NCBI GenBank assembly: GCA_963920635.1
Contig: OY987298.1
Span: 82,407,454 to 82,471,453, forward strand
Source of the DNA: Pseudeuparius sepicola
Lineage: Eukaryota > Arthropoda > Insecta > Coleoptera > Anthribidae
Direction: 5' to 3'
DNA: 64,000 nucleotides
The translations under genes were made by a program, and so were the position numbers. Positions 1 to 12,339 of this stretch are shown here, piece by piece. Under the pieces are notes generated by a model. That model made no database searches. It was given only the letters and a program-made list of their open reading frames with translations, and was not told the DNA's origin. Position 1 is the stretch's first letter. Each line of letters opens with the position of its first letter.

Positions 1-93
1 GTAAAACAGCAGTGATTCAGAATAAAGCGATTAAAATTCAATTTTAGTTTATAGATTTTAGGTTGGTTCTATAGTTTCAGACTTATTCAAATC

Positions 94-171
94 ATGCCGT
101 GGACATGTTCCGTTCCCAACTGCAAGGGAAACGGGGAACCAACTTGGCAGAAAACTTATCACTTGCACTAG
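94..171 (+). pseudogene. Possible THAP-type zinc finger N-terminus, truncated
   Basis: A 25-codon reading frame starts at the ATG at 94 and begins MPWTCSVPNCKGN. This resembles the first C-x4-C half of a THAP zinc finger, a DNA-binding domain of host proteins and P-element-like transposases. The frame meets a stop at 169-171, and I could not follow the rest of the domain in any frame up to about 400. The overlapping 97-codon frame at 99-392 has no recognisable domain. The rest of 1-516 shows nothing else I can name. The call rests on one short motif and may be chance. Confidence 0.25.
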
Positions 172-1058
172 AAAGAATTTTGTTTCGCCTCCATACTTTT
201 TCTACTACACTAAAGGAAACATCATGCCGACACAGATTGTACTTGCCTCCCATTGCGATTATTGGCAGCGCTAATACGACTCCGTACTCAGAGAAAACGG
301 AGCGAAAGTCCGATAAGTTACTGGCATACGACTCTCGGTCACCAGGAAGAATTTCAATATCGTCATGGGGAGATATGCAGCGCCGGTTTTAGGGAGGTCC
401 TAGGGTGCTAATAGCACCAGGCGGTTAATTTTAGGAGGCGGTATAAGCTGGTTAATTTTTATTTTTGGTGTGAGTCTAAGGATTAAAGGAAACAAAGGGG
501 AATTTTAATGCATATACAGGGTATCCCATAATTCTCTATACATGGCTTAATGGCAGATTCCTCTCGAGAAATTATGAAGATTTAGCGCATTGAAAGTGTT
601 TCTATTGCGGAGCTACAGGTCCTCGAAGGGGGCCCCACGAAAGCACTTTTTCTCAAATAACCTTAGAACCGTTTAACCGATCGCCCTCAAATTTTGTACA
701 CACTATACACTCAATAATACCCACCAACTGCCTTTAAATGGGGCCCCCTGGTATACAGAGTGTTTGTTTTTTAGGTGACTCATGTTGGTTTTTGTGCCAA
801 AACTTTTTTATTGGTACGGTAAGCCCAAACTTTTTAGACACCCTGTAGATCTCCGAACATTTTAGAACATTTTACCTCTCTTGTACTTTTCCCACAAAAT
901 GCACCGTTCTCACTAAAAATCGCAAAATTCAAATCTTGTCACTTTGCTTCTATTAAACACAACTAGGTCGAGTAGGCCCTGCCTACTGTTTTGATGCATA
1001 AGCATCATCTGTCAAGCTGTTAATTTTAATAGTGATTATAACGTGTACATAGTTTAAC

Positions 1059-2010
1059 GTGGCTTTGGTATACACCTCAGAACAAGTCGATATGTTGCTA
1101 GTGTTGGGATTTTGCAAATGCAATTATCGCCAGTCTGTGCATGTTTATCAGCAACGTTTTCCAAATCGAAGGACACCTTCTCACTGCACTTTTAGGGATG
1201 TCGAGGCAAGAGCTCGTGAAACGGGTATGTTCTTTTCGCGAAAAACAGATCGTGGGCGTCATATCACTGAAAGGATAGAAGCTGCAGATGAACGCATTTT
1301 GGAGATATAGACGAAGAACCTACTACAAGTATACGTAAAATATCACGTCACCTAGGTATAACAAAAAGTGTTACTCATCGAATAGTAAAAGAAAACCTCT
1401 TTCATCCGTACCATATTCAACTTGTCCAAGAGCTGACTCAGCCAGATTTTAAAAAAAGGTTACGTTTTTACAGGCATTTGCAAAATAAAAGGAATAGAGT
1501 TCCCAACTTTTGTAAAAACATTCTTTTTACTGACGAATGTAGTTTTACGCGTCGCGGAGTTAACAATCTCCATAACGAACATGTATACACGTTAGAAAAT
1601 CCTCATGCAGTTAAAAGATTGTTCATTTTCAAAGAGAATTTTCTATAAACGTATGGATGGGAATCATAGCTAATTATTAGTAGGGCCGGTGATTCTGCCT
1701 GTCAGATTAAATGGTGAAGATTTTCTAGAGTTCTTACAAGAATATTTACATGATACTTTGGATGCTATACCACTTGCTCTTAGAAGAGACATATGGTTTA
1801 TGCTATATAGTGCCCCACCACATTTTTCTCTTAATGTTAGACGTTATTTAAATAGAAAATTCGCAAATAAATGGATTGGAATTGCTCCTATACAATGGCC
1901 ACCAAGATCCCCGGATTTAAATCCTTGCGACTTTTATTTATGGGGCACTTTAAAATCTAAAGTGTATAGTACTCCAGCGTTGGGTGAAGATTTAAAAAGA
2001 GAATCTATGC
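1059..2010 (+). pseudogene. Broken mariner-like transposase
   Basis: Three frames together make a transposase of the DDE/D family, which cuts and pastes its own element at TA. 1059-1307 encodes an N-terminal helix-turn-helix region containing YQQRFPNRRTPSH, as in the DUF4817-type leader of insect mariner relatives. After a frameshift near 1310, a second frame to about 1647 contains LFTDECSF, with the first catalytic Asp. A further break near 1650-1690 leads to the last frame, with APPHFS and WPPRSPDLNPCDF, the latter carrying the third catalytic acid. The second catalytic Asp, normally just before GAPPH, is not present (the frame reads YSAPPH). With two frame breaks and a lost catalytic residue, the protein cannot be active. 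Beyond about 2010 the frame runs into unrelated sequence, so the C-terminus is lost. Confidence 0.8.
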
Positions 2011-2817
2011 CCATGGAACAGCGTGCCGATTTAAAAACATCTCCGGAGCCCGCTGGCACCCTCTACATTCCGGACCAGAAATTAAAGCGGATCGATATCG
2101 AAAATCTTCTGGCATCTTCTCCGGAGCCATCTTGCGGCTAGCAGAAGTAACAATTATTCACAGTCGGTGTCGCTGACTCGAAAGCAAACTGTTTTCTGGG
2201 GTATACTGGGATAGCTCGGTGGGAATTACAGATGGGACATTTCGAGTCTGGCAATATCTTGATTTTGACTTTTGACAGGGTTTTACTTGACATTAAGCCC
2301 TGAGAATTGGGCCTGGAGAAAGTGAAAGGTTAGAAAGCGATTTTGTGCGAATTTTGGAGCTGAAAGAATATTGTTCGGCAGTGACAGTAATCTGACAAGT
2401 TTATTTGTGATTTTTGAAGGCTAAACAATAAAGGTGGTAACCAAGGTAACGAGTTTGGACTGTGATTTTTGAGATTCATTACAATATTATTTGCCCCTTT
2501 CGCTGCTCCCTTTCGCGACCAGAAATTTACTTGGGGACCCGCCCAAATACACTTATTAAACAGGGGTATCATTCCATCCTTTTCCCTTCAATAGAAATCG
2601 TATATTACATCAACCACACACGAGCAGAAAATACAGACACAAAATTTTATATTTCCAGCTCCATAGATGGTATTTATTTTCAACGGGTACGTTGGGATCT
2701 AAAACCCTAGAGCTGCGGGCGAGACTTCGAATTTTTTTTAGCCTAGAAACTATTTTTACATATTGTGAAACTATTGACTAGTGGGGGGCTATTATTATTG
2801 CCAAAACAAATAACATA

Positions 2818-4026
2818 CAGTGTGTCCAACTTTAAAACTGTACAAATCCGTAAAATCTTCATTTTTGGAGACAATCGCCCAAACTTTTTTTTGTTTGAAA
2901 GGCCTTCAAAAACCGCTTCTTGTGACCTTCCTGTCATTTTCAAAATGCAAATCCAGGGCCGGCTGCGACTTTTTTATACCCTCGATTTTCACCAAAACCA
3001 TTTAGCGATTTTTTTATTTAAAATCTGACCCCACAGCATTAATCAGAACACCCAAATTTGAATAAAAAATATACAGGGAGTTCCAATCTGCAGGGTGTCA
3101 AAGTTGAGCAAAATAGGACTTTTAAAGGCATCTGCCAAGTCAAGATTGCCATGGAATCCCCTCAAAACAGTTAAATAGTCAATAAGACCACTCAAGGTGT
3201 TGGTGTGCAAAGATCCAATACAAAATATACAGAGTGTTCTTATCTGTGCCATCTCAAATTACTGAATTTTTTCTACTTTATACGGGTCAAAAATCGAGTA
3301 TATCAAAACACACTATAAACAAACTAAATCTAAAAATACAGATGTCTGCCAGTCCGTAAGTCCATATCAGTTAAGGTGGCTGGTGTGCCACAACAGGAAA
3401 CACACAGAAAATGTATCATCGTAGACAGTGACTTTGTTGAGTAAGGTCCAATAATTTAAATTGTTAGTTGGCATTTTGTAAAGAAATACATTACTTTTGT
3501 GTTTATCAATATTTTTTCAATGATTCCACAGCACTCATGACCCATATAAAGTTTCATAAAAATTCAGCATTTTGAGATGGCACAGATAAGAATACTCTGT
3601 ATATTTTGTATTGGACCTTTGCACACCAATACCTTGAGTGGTCCTATTGACCATTGAACTGTTTTGAGGGGATTCCCTGGCACACTTGACTTGGCAGATG
3701 CCTTTAAAATTCCTATTTTGCTCAAATTTGACACCCTGCAGAATAGAACTCCCTGTATATTTTTTATTCAAATTTGGTATATAGGGGTTTTGGGGTGTTC
3801 TGATTAACGCTGTGGGTCAGATTTTAAATAAAAAAATCGCTAAATGGTTTTCGAGAAAATTGGGGGTATAAAAAAATGGTAGCCGGCCCTGGATTTGCAT
3901 TTTGAAAATAGCAGGAAGGTCAAAAGAAGCGGTTTTTGAAGGCCTTTCAAACAAAAAAAAGTTTAGGCGATTATCTCCAAAATGAAGCTTTTACGGATTT
4001 GTACAGTTTTAAAGTTGGACACCCTG
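2818..4026. mobile_element. Foldback (palindromic) element, 1.2 kb
   Basis: The sequence starts CAGTGTGTCCAACTTTAAA after TA (2816-2817) and ends TTTAAAGTTGGACACCCTG before TA (4027-4028). The left arm runs to about 3262 and reappears inverted from about 3560 to the end. The arms differ at many single bases and by small indels. The centre, about 3263-3560, is not palindromic. There is no transposase; small frames in the arms are mirror shadows. It sits inside the 517-7832 element and is probably a non-autonomous Tc1/mariner-type element mobilised in trans. Confidence 0.75.
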
Positions 4027-4028
4027 TA

Positions 4029-6059
4029 TAATAATTGTATATGCGTTAAAATGTTCTTACTTATATAATTTATTTATGTTGACAATATTTCTGGATTTGG
4101 TATTTAGGTATTTTTTTAATAGATGTGTTTTCTCATTTAATTATTTTATTTTATTCCTCTCTGTCAAAAAATGTTCAAAGGTAATTCTGAATGAAAATGG
4201 GTAATTAATTTCTGGCGTGTTCAGTCAATACCTACTTAAAAAATCTCAATTCCTACATGTAGGTACATACATAGTCAACAGTTTAAAAAATCCTTATTTA
4301 CCTACTTTTACTATTTTTGTTTATATCACTAATAAAAGTAGCATTTCATAAAACAGTGTTAGTTTTTTTATTAAGAAATACATTTTCGTCAATGTAATTT
4401 GAGCAAAAACTGCAAATTAAACAGTTATAGAGGGCAGGCCGTTACCTGATTTAACTATAGAGAAAATCAAACGGCAGAACATAAAAAACGCGATCACGTA
4501 AATTCAACAAAAGTGTCTACTTAAAACTGAACTTAGCACTTAGCAGCCAATTCTCTAGGAGCCAAAAGTTTCAACGTTTATTTTTTGATGAATATTTTTC
4601 TTCATTCTCCAGTTTAATCTGCTTAGAAGGTTTAATAATAGTTACCCTTTCTACTTTATTTTTATCAAAATAAATTTGTGGAAATAAGGGCGAGGAAAAT
4701 TTTTTGCTGCCAGAAAATCGGCTACTAACTTTACACCGGTTTAGTTAGGCACATTGATTTTTAAATGTCTTCCGATATTTGGCCCCGCCTGTTTAAGTTT
4801 AAATAGTTACGAGCCGCCACTGATTAAGTGGTGTGGTATCATAGTTTGGCAGATATAAGCAATAATATCGTTTTAACAATGGCAGGCATTGTCCTAGCTA
4901 GCTAGCTTTTAAAATTGAGGGTACAGTTTACTCCGGCCTTTTTTTTTTCGACAAAAATACATCCTGTATACACTGTGTACTGATAGCAAAGTCTAGTATT
5001 CTCTAGACTTTGCTGATAGGTTCGGCCAATTATTGGGGCAACACCAAACAGAATGTCAACTTACAATTAGATTTTTTTTATCGTTTACACCCCTTGGGCA
5101 CTGAATTGCCGGACACACAGTATATATTTTTATTAGTTACTTAAGCTTAAAAAAATTAAAATAAATAATGACCTCTTTCTGTATTCAACATTTTTCCAGA
5201 AAAACGCCTAGGTACATCAAAAAATACTCCCTAATAGAGGGAAGGCAATCAGTTTTGTCACTTTTCTCAAAGTTTTCATTTTGGACATATGTTTCGTTTT
5301 TCAAATCAACGTAAGAAATTGAAGCAACATAATGTAGATCACTATATCCTAAAAAAGAATTTTAAAAATCTGCCAATCCGTTAAAATCGTCAAATATCAA
5401 TCTGAAATACGCCCAACCCTGAATCTATTCCTAATTTTATAATAGCCAAATTGTAGAATTATTTCACTGGCCCCTTCTCCCCCCCTGGTCTATTTTTAGA
5501 CTTGTTTGCCCCGCCCCGAACACAAACGAGTCTTGGAATACGAAATTGTTGAGTACGAAATCTACCACTAGGTGGCGTTGAAGTCTAATTATCGATTTTG
5601 TTAGAGTCATTGTAATTATCGAAAATAGATGGTGCTAAACAGTAGTACTGGATGAGAGCTAAATAGAAATAATAATACCGACTACGATCATTGGAAAAAG
5701 TTTTAAATACAATCGAATATCCATAGTCCTTCGCCTCCAAAAGCGCTCGGCATTTTATCTGGATCCGTGAGAGGTCTTTTTAAACCTTCAGTCAACGACT
5801 CCAGTCAATACAATAGAAGATCTTTGTCAACGTGTTGAAACGGCAGCTAATGAAATAAAAAATAATCCCGAAGTATTAGGAAGACTTAATTTAAATTTTT
5901 TGAGGCAAATCCGCTTATGTGAAGAACAAAATATTTGAGAATTTGCTTTAATTCTATAGTAGTCCTCATCGTCTGTTTTATATTGCCATACTTTTCTTAA
6001 TAAATCTTGTGAATACATTTCACGAATTTTCTTTTACTTTTAGGGAAATTGTAATACTT
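4029..6059. other. Gene-free interior of the mariner-like element
   Basis: No reading frame or domain recognised. The stretch is AT-rich, with short TAGGTAC-type repeats. A 12-bp inverted repeat (AGCAAAGTCTAG / CTAGACTTTGCT) separated by 6 bases lies near 4986-5015. Nothing else is supported. Confidence 0.4.
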
Positions 6060-6349
6060 AGACGCTTATGCACCACACTAGTAGGCACAGCCTACTCAAC
6101 TAAATAATGGTAGGGTGCAAAGTGACAAGATTTGAATTTTGCTATTTTTAGTGAGAACGGTGCATTTTGTGGGAAAAGTGGAAGAAAGGTAAAATGTTTT
6201 AAAACGTTTGGGGATCTACAGGGTGTCTAAAAAATTTGGGCCTACCGTACCGATAAAAAAGTTTTGACGCAAAAACCAACATGAGTCACCTAAAAAACAA
6301 ACACTCTGTATACCAGGGGGGTCCATTTAAAGGTGGTTGGTGGGTATTA

Positions 6350-7624
6350 GATAAATCTTTATTTGTTCCTATACAAGACCCAAAGGGCATAGAACATGTC
6401 AATATAAGATAAAAATGTAAAAAATAGAATAGAGTACCTAGATCACCTAATTAGTTATACAATAATAAAAAAGAAAAAAATACACTTAACATTTTACCGG
6501 AGATTCGAAAAGAACATGCATCTAAACTGTCATATTTGAATTGTATCCTCAAAGTATTCCTTTAGATTATAATAAGCCTTGTCAAGAAGGAAAACCCTCA
6601 ACCTATGTCTCATGCTAGAGAGGGGGAGACCTTGCAGAGTTGGTAATTTGTTCCAGATTTGTTTTATGGAATATTCAACATTCTTTTGAATGTATGTAAG
6701 GTTTGTGAAAACAGGCCTGAGATTCTGCCTATTTCTAGTATGATAATGGTGATTTTCCACTACCATAAACACATCAGGGTTTTTTTCTAATAAAAAGAGC
6801 AGCCTCCAGGATATATGAACAGGCAACCGTCAAAATCCTGTTAACAACAAAGACCTCTCTACAGCTATCCCTTTGCTTCAGATTAAAAATACGCCTCAGA
6901 CAATTCTTCTGGTTAATCATCACCCTTTCCACATTTACAGAATTCCTCCAGAAAATGATTCCAAAGGTAATTCTCGAGTGTACATATGCATGGTAAGCAG
7001 ACAATGCCGTCGCGACATAAATACTTGTAGCCAGGATATTCAGTGCATATCCATATTTTGCTATATTTTTTGACAAATTATCAATGTGTGCCCTCCAATC
7101 AAGTCTCCCGTCCACTACAACTCCCAAGAAAGAAACACTGTTAGTTGCAATTATATCTACATTTTTGTAGGTGACCTTTAGATCTGCATTTAAGTTTCTA
7201 CTAAAATTCAGAAGCTGTGTTTTGTTCACATTCAAAATGAGATTGTTCGTTGTAAACCACTGGTCGAGCGTTGTTAGTGCTGACTCTATGCTCCTTTTGC
7301 TTGACTCCAAAGTTAGTTCACTGAAAACAGTGGTGTTGTCATCAGCATACAAGATCATAAGCTCATTAATAATCCTAGGTGCCTCGTTAGTATAAGGAAT
7401 ATAAAGTAATGGTCCCAATATGGACCCCTGTGGCACCCCCCTTATGACAGTCATAGGTTCAGATATTATCCTTTCACCACTCTGATCATATTCGACAACA
7501 CACTGCCTCCTGCCTTCCAAGTATGATGCCATCACAGCAAGAGGCACACCCCTAACTCCACAATACTCCAGTTTCTTGAGGAGTATTGGAATATGGACGC
7601 TATCAAACGTGTAGTGTATAAACG
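6350..7624 (-). mobile_element. 5'-truncated non-LTR retrotransposon fragment
   Basis: This block interrupts the right arm of the 517-7832 element. The arm reads up to about 6349 and resumes at about 7625, where the left arm is continuous. The fragment runs on the minus strand and holds the 3' part of a reverse transcriptase gene, with its 3' end near 6350. The 5' part of the element is absent, as is usual for target-primed insertions that stop early. I could not define a target-site duplication. Confidence 0.75.
6530..7547 (-). pseudogene. Reverse transcriptase fragment, jockey/CR1-like
   Basis: The frame 7547-6774 (257 codons) contains GVPQGSILGPLLY at about residues 37-49 and the catalytic YADD box at 67-70. 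Then follow the FLGVVVDGRLDWRAHI segment and a typical non-LTR C-terminal thumb region. A second frame, 6826-6530, overlaps its end by about 50 bases and carries the usual tail of such proteins (HYHTRNRQNLRPVFTN...WNKLP), so one frameshift separates them. The endonuclease and the first half of the RT are missing. The family is inferred from motif style only. Confidence 0.8.
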
Positions 7625-7834
7625 TTGAGTGTATAGTGTGTACAAAATTTGAGGGCGATCGGTTAAACGGTTCTAAAGTTATTTGAAAAAAAGTACTGTC
7701 GTGGGGCCCCCTTTGAGGACCCGTAGCTCCGCAGGGGGACCCAATAGAAACACTTTCAATGCCCTAAATCTTCATAATTTTTCGAGAGGAATCTACTATT
7801 TAGCCATGTATAGAGAATTACGGGACACCCTGTA

Positions 7835-9974
7835 TTGAAAAAATTAAATGGTACGCCTATGGAATATACAATATAAAAGTTACGAATTACCGTAAAATAA
7901 TATTAGAATGCACACAAATGATCAAATTGTATTATTAAAATATTATTAAATATCTCTAACAGAAAAGAATCGACAATAAAAGTTTTAGCGCAAAAGAATT
8001 ATCTATAAATTTACTAACTGGTTCCAAAATTGTGTGGCGAACAATACTAGCTTATAGCTTAAAATGATAACAGAACCTGCAGAAAATAGTAAGTGCATGT
8101 AGCTCAAAATATTCCAAGAATAATATCAAAATTATTGACACACAAATTAGTTAGCCTGAATACACAAATGATAATAAAAGTATGTAAATGAGTCTGAATT
8201 GGCACAAAATCGCATTTAAAAATACCCAAAATTTAGCATAAAATATTCAGAACTGTAACGACACTGTTTTAAAATATGACAAAATATAACGATCCTTTAC
8301 GACACCCCAAGCAAACACTAATAGCATTCAAAATAATATAAATTAAACTAAATGAATCAACTGGAAAAAGAAAGGCAACTCAGTCAACAAAACCAAACAA
8401 AACAAAATTCAATCGCTTACTTTTTGGTCAGTTCAACGGACAGTATACTGTACTGAGGATAGTTCTGGGTGTTGATTCTATGGCAGGCAAGGCATCGAAC
8501 TCTTGATGATGTCTCGGGCAGTACTTCGCCCTGCAACTGGTGATCTGCGACCACTCCCTCATGGCTGGAACTGCATCGGACGCTCGCTGGTTTCTCGGGC
8601 AGAAGTTCGCCCTGCAAGTGGTGATCTGTGACGACTGCGCCTCGTTTGGGAGTAACCCCCTTTTGTATCAGATTGGGACATTGTTTTCGCCTTGATTCTT
8701 GGATCTGCAGGTGTCCGCGAGATGCTCTCGTGTTTATAGAATATATAAACAAATATGGTTTTGGAGCATGTTTTTTGGAGAACCTTAATAACCGTGGCAG
8801 ACTCTTCCTGGTGTTTCGGTACTTTCACAATGTAAACATGTTTTTTCAATTAACTTTATTATTCGGCAGCTTGAGTCATAACCCGATAAGTTTTTAAAAG
8901 AAATATTTCAAGGAAGTAGCTAACATTGTATCGAGATATTTGATAAAATAAAATGAGAAAAATTGGTTGATATCTACGGGTAACCTCACTTTATATTTCT
9001 AAAAAATTTTCCCCCACGGCGCATTTTAATAGTAACCAAACACTTTTGCTTCTTTTGTATAGCTTTAAAAAGCAATGTTTTTTATGGGCTCACACTAAAA
9101 CAAATTTCTATTGGTCACAGTTGTTCCATAAAAGAAGACTGAGTAGGACTTCTTGGCTACAAATGTTATGAGTCATAGTGAACAAAAAAATACCACCAGT
9201 TAACAAGAATATGTTTTGCTTGGAATTTCTTTTCGTTAATTTAAACTGTTTGACCTTGAATATTTGAAAAATTTTCGCCTGCGGCTGAATTTTGTACCAC
9301 AAAGATTCAACTTTTTTTTTTAAATTTCTGACTTCCTCCCAACTAAAAAGTTTAGCTTTTTGGGCAAAAGTAAAAAATTGAGAGGAAAGATAACGTGTTT
9401 TTTAAACTTAGCATCCGGCAGTAGTCAAACTAAAACTGGCGCTGGAGATATGTCAGAAAAGTGACTCCACGTCATGGTCACTCACATAACAACGCATAGC
9501 AGTGCCCACAGTCTTGTTAACAAGCGTCTACTGGCCATGCCGGACCAATAGCCCTTGTTATGTCGTGCACTTCTGTGTAGTAATAGGTGTACCTACTTTA
9601 TCATCTGCAGGTTGCAGTTTTCGATTTTTCGAGCCCAAATTTGGCATACGGTCGACTGAGCTCATGGGCAAGAAGACTTTTGATGGGCGTGGGAATCGGA
9701 AGAGCCGTTCGGTCCCCAGAATGTTTTTTTTTTTCGGAAAAAATGGCTAGGGATTCGTACGGCGAACGCCGGTCGAGTTCAATTTTCGCGTGGGGCTGCT
9801 GAGGGATATGGGCCTCTCGCCTGCGTTTGGGCCCCTTTTCCAATTTTTTTCGCGATTTGGTGGTGTAATCGGTTTTAGTTTTGTTTTGGTACGGAGGATT
9901 TCCAAATATCGTAGCGATTTTGGACTTTAGGGGCTCAGAAGTCCATCTGTTATTCCGTGGGGGACTTTTCCAGG
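7835..9974. other. Unannotated interval with one in-frame repeat
   Basis: Between the two mariner-like elements I see no recognisable gene. 7835-8410 is AT-rich. 8417-8752 holds the repeat listed separately. A block near 9250-9300 (GACCTTGAATATTTGAAAAA and onward) recurs in diverged form near 14594-14650, so both belong to a dispersed repeat. 9610-9970 is less AT-rich and carries overlapping long frames on both strands without any domain I know. Confidence 0.4.
8417..8752 (-). repeat. Two 81-bp repeats within a 111-codon frame
   Basis: The minus-strand frame contains VVTDHHLQGELLPEKPASVR... followed directly by VVADHQLQGEVLPETSSRVR..., i.e. two 27-residue units in frame. The DNA copies lie around 8470-8640 and share CTCGGGCAG, TTCGCCCTGCAA and GTGGTGATCTG-like blocks. 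The frame is not a known protein. Most differences between the two units change amino acids conservatively, but two copies are too few to claim selection. Confidence 0.45.
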
Positions 9975-9976
9975 TA

Positions 9977-12337
9977 CAGGGTGGCCCATCCAAGCAGAAA
10001 AAGTGTGCTACGTGGAGACACGTTAACATAAAATCGTCATTCAAAAAATGAGATTGTAGTAAAAATTAAGGGGAATTCGAGGGTGTACACTAATTTTGTA
10101 TACGGGGGTCGGTAAAAAAGTTATCGCGAAAAAACATTTTTTTGCAAAATAAAAAAATATATTTTTTTACCTACACATCCATTAGAGAACCTTTAAGTAG
10201 TATTCCCGAATATTCAGTTTTTTAATATAACTTCCGGTTACAGCGGAAATGAAAGTGGTTTTCTCTATTTTACAACTTACACATTTCTCTTAACCATCAC
10301 AGGATTCCTTTTTTAATTCTGAATCCAACGATATATAATTTGACCTATTTATCTCCAACTGTTTCCTAGATATTTATCAGAGAAGCTCCATCAAACTAGA
10401 TACATGGTCTCATGGTCGGTGTCTGATGTTCGATCTGAGTAGGCCAAACAATAAAACCAAATTTATGACAAATCAAGTCAGCCATGATAATAAAACTGAC
10501 AATCGAGTAGGCTGTCAATTCAATATTTCTATTTACGGGTCAGATTAGTCTAAAATTTTGTTGCTGAAGCTGTTAGTAGTTGCAGTTTAAAAAATGTTTT
10601 TGAAAGAAGAATGCTGTGATATTTTAGAGATCTTCATCAAAAATGATAAAAGATACGTAGAAACTTTGAGGGAGTATTCTTGTAAATATCCAAATAGAAA
10701 TGTTCCGAGTGCTTCATTTATATGTAAGCTGTATCGAAGATTCAGATCGACAGGAAGTGTGATTAGCAAGAGAAAAAAGGGTTTAGAATTAGTGAGGACG
10801 AGAGAGAACGAATTTTAAATTATTTCAGAAGAAATAACGAAAAATCTCAGAGAGATGCAGCGAGAGACTTACAAATTCCCCGGTCTACAATACAAAGGGT
10901 AATGAAATTAAGTAAATTTAAAGCCTTCAAAATATTACCTGTTCAAAGGCTATTCCCTGGAGATGCTGCAAGAAGACTGGAATATTGTCATACAATGTTA
11001 AACTATTATTTTGCGAGGTGGAGCTGGATTTTTTAAACAAATTATTTGGTCCGATGAAGCTACATTTAGAACGGCGGGAATATACAACCGGAAAAATAGT
11101 ATATTTTGTTCTGTTGACAATCCACGGGCATTTCGTGAAGTTGTGAAATCCGGCAGAAATTCCGTGGGTGTTTGGTGCGGAATTGTGGGAAATTTTATAA
11201 TGGGCCCTCTATTTTATTCAGGAAGTATGACAGGTAGGAAATACCTACATTTAATCCAGAACGAATTGGAACAATACTTTGACCAGTTGCCATTAATTTT
11301 TCTTAACCAACTAGAAAGAAAGACAATTAATATGGCAGCAAGAGGGCGCTTCCTTCCATAACTGTGGGCCCATAACGGAATTTTTGAACAATTCCTTTGA
11401 AAATTGGATTGGTAAACATGGAACGATAAGGTGGTCGCCACGTAGTCCATATTTTACCCCCTTGGATTTTTTCTTGTGGGGGCATTTAAAAAATAAAGTT
11501 TATAAGAACCGCCCCGAAAATGTTGAGGAGATTAAAAGACGAGTAAAATTAGAAATTGATAGTTTAAACAATCGTCCCTTAATCTTTGAAAATGTCCGAA
11601 AAAATTTCTTAAAAAGACTTAGGTTATGTGTAAATAATAATGGAAACCACTTTGAACATTTAATGTAAATGAACTTCTAACTAATTTTTGTTGTTGTTAT
11701 AATAAATATGACAGTAGTAAAAATAATAAATGTTTCATAATTTCCACGAGATTTTTAATTAAGTTGAATGCAGTTGAATGGCTATAGCCACTTTAACATT
11801 CAGCCTACTTGCTTGTCAGTTTTATTATCATGGCTGACTTGATTTGTCATAAATTTGGTTTTATTGTTTGGCCTACTCAGATCGAACATCAGACACCGAC
11901 CATGAGACCATGTATCTAGTTTGATGGAGCTTCTCTGATAAATATCTCGGAAACGGTTGGAGATAAATAGGTCAAATTATATATCGTTGGGTTCAGAATT
12001 AAAAAAGGAATCCTGTGATGGTTAAGAGAAATGTGTAAGTTGTAAAATAGAGAAAACCACTTTCATTTCCGCTATAACCGGAAGTTATATTAAAAAACTG
12101 AATATTCGGGAATACTACTTAAAGGTTCTCTAATGGATGTGTAGGTCAAAAAATATATTTTTTTATTTTGCAAAAAATGTTTTTTCGCGATAACTTTTTT
12201 ACCGACCCCCGTATACAAAATTAGGGTACACCCTCGAATTCCCCTTAATTTTTACTACAACCTCATTTTTTGAATGACGATTTTATGTTAACCTGTCTCC
12301 ACGTAGCACACTTTTTCCGCTTGGATGGGCCACCCTG
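9977..12337 (+). mobile_element. Mariner-like element with ~0.55 kb inverted ends
   Basis: The element starts CAGGGTGGCCCATCCAAGC and ends GCTTGGATGGGCCACCCTG, flanked by TA at 9975-9976 and 12338-12339. The arms (about 9977-10520 and 11800-12337) are near-identical inverted copies, including the region around GGTCTCATGGTCGGTGTCTG. The middle holds a broken transposase. At about 2.36 kb the element is complete in structure and less diverged between arms than the 517-7832 element, so it is probably younger. Confidence 0.85.
10594..11668 (+). pseudogene. Broken mariner-like transposase
   Basis: The frame at 10594-10818 gives a helix-turn-helix start (MFLKEECCDILEIFIKNDKR...). It passes by frameshift near 10790 into a frame with the second DNA-binding helix (RDAARDLQIPRSTIQRVMKL), then by another break near 11000 into 11011-11361. 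That frame contains IIWSDEATFR with the first catalytic Asp, then NSVGVWCGIVGNFIMGPLF. The frame is lost again around 11340-11384. The last part, 11384-11668, has RWSPRSPYFTPLDFFLWGHL. In this family the motif is normally SPDL; the Asp is replaced by Tyr here, so a catalytic acid is missing as well. The protein is inactive. Confidence 0.8.
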
Positions 12338-12339
12338 TA

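Larger units (their letters stand above)
517..7832 (+). mobile_element. Mariner-like (IS630-Tc1-mariner) element with ~0.5 kb inverted ends and nested insertions
   Basis: Both ends begin CAGGGT(A/G)TCCC and are flanked by TA (515-516 and 7833-7834), the target site of the Tc1/mariner group. The left arm, 517 to about 1011, reappears inverted in the right arm, about 6060-7832. The right arm is split by a non-LTR retrotransposon fragment at about 6350-7624. Between the arms lie a broken transposase (1059-2010), a foldback element (2818-4026) and about 2 kb without a gene. Arm similarity is clear by eye but imperfect, so the element is old. Inner arm borders are approximate. Confidence 0.8.

Noticed and set aside
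9502..10044. Overlapping 70-147-codon frames on both strands
   Set aside because: The frame crosses the border of the mariner-like element at 9977 and has no recognisable domain.
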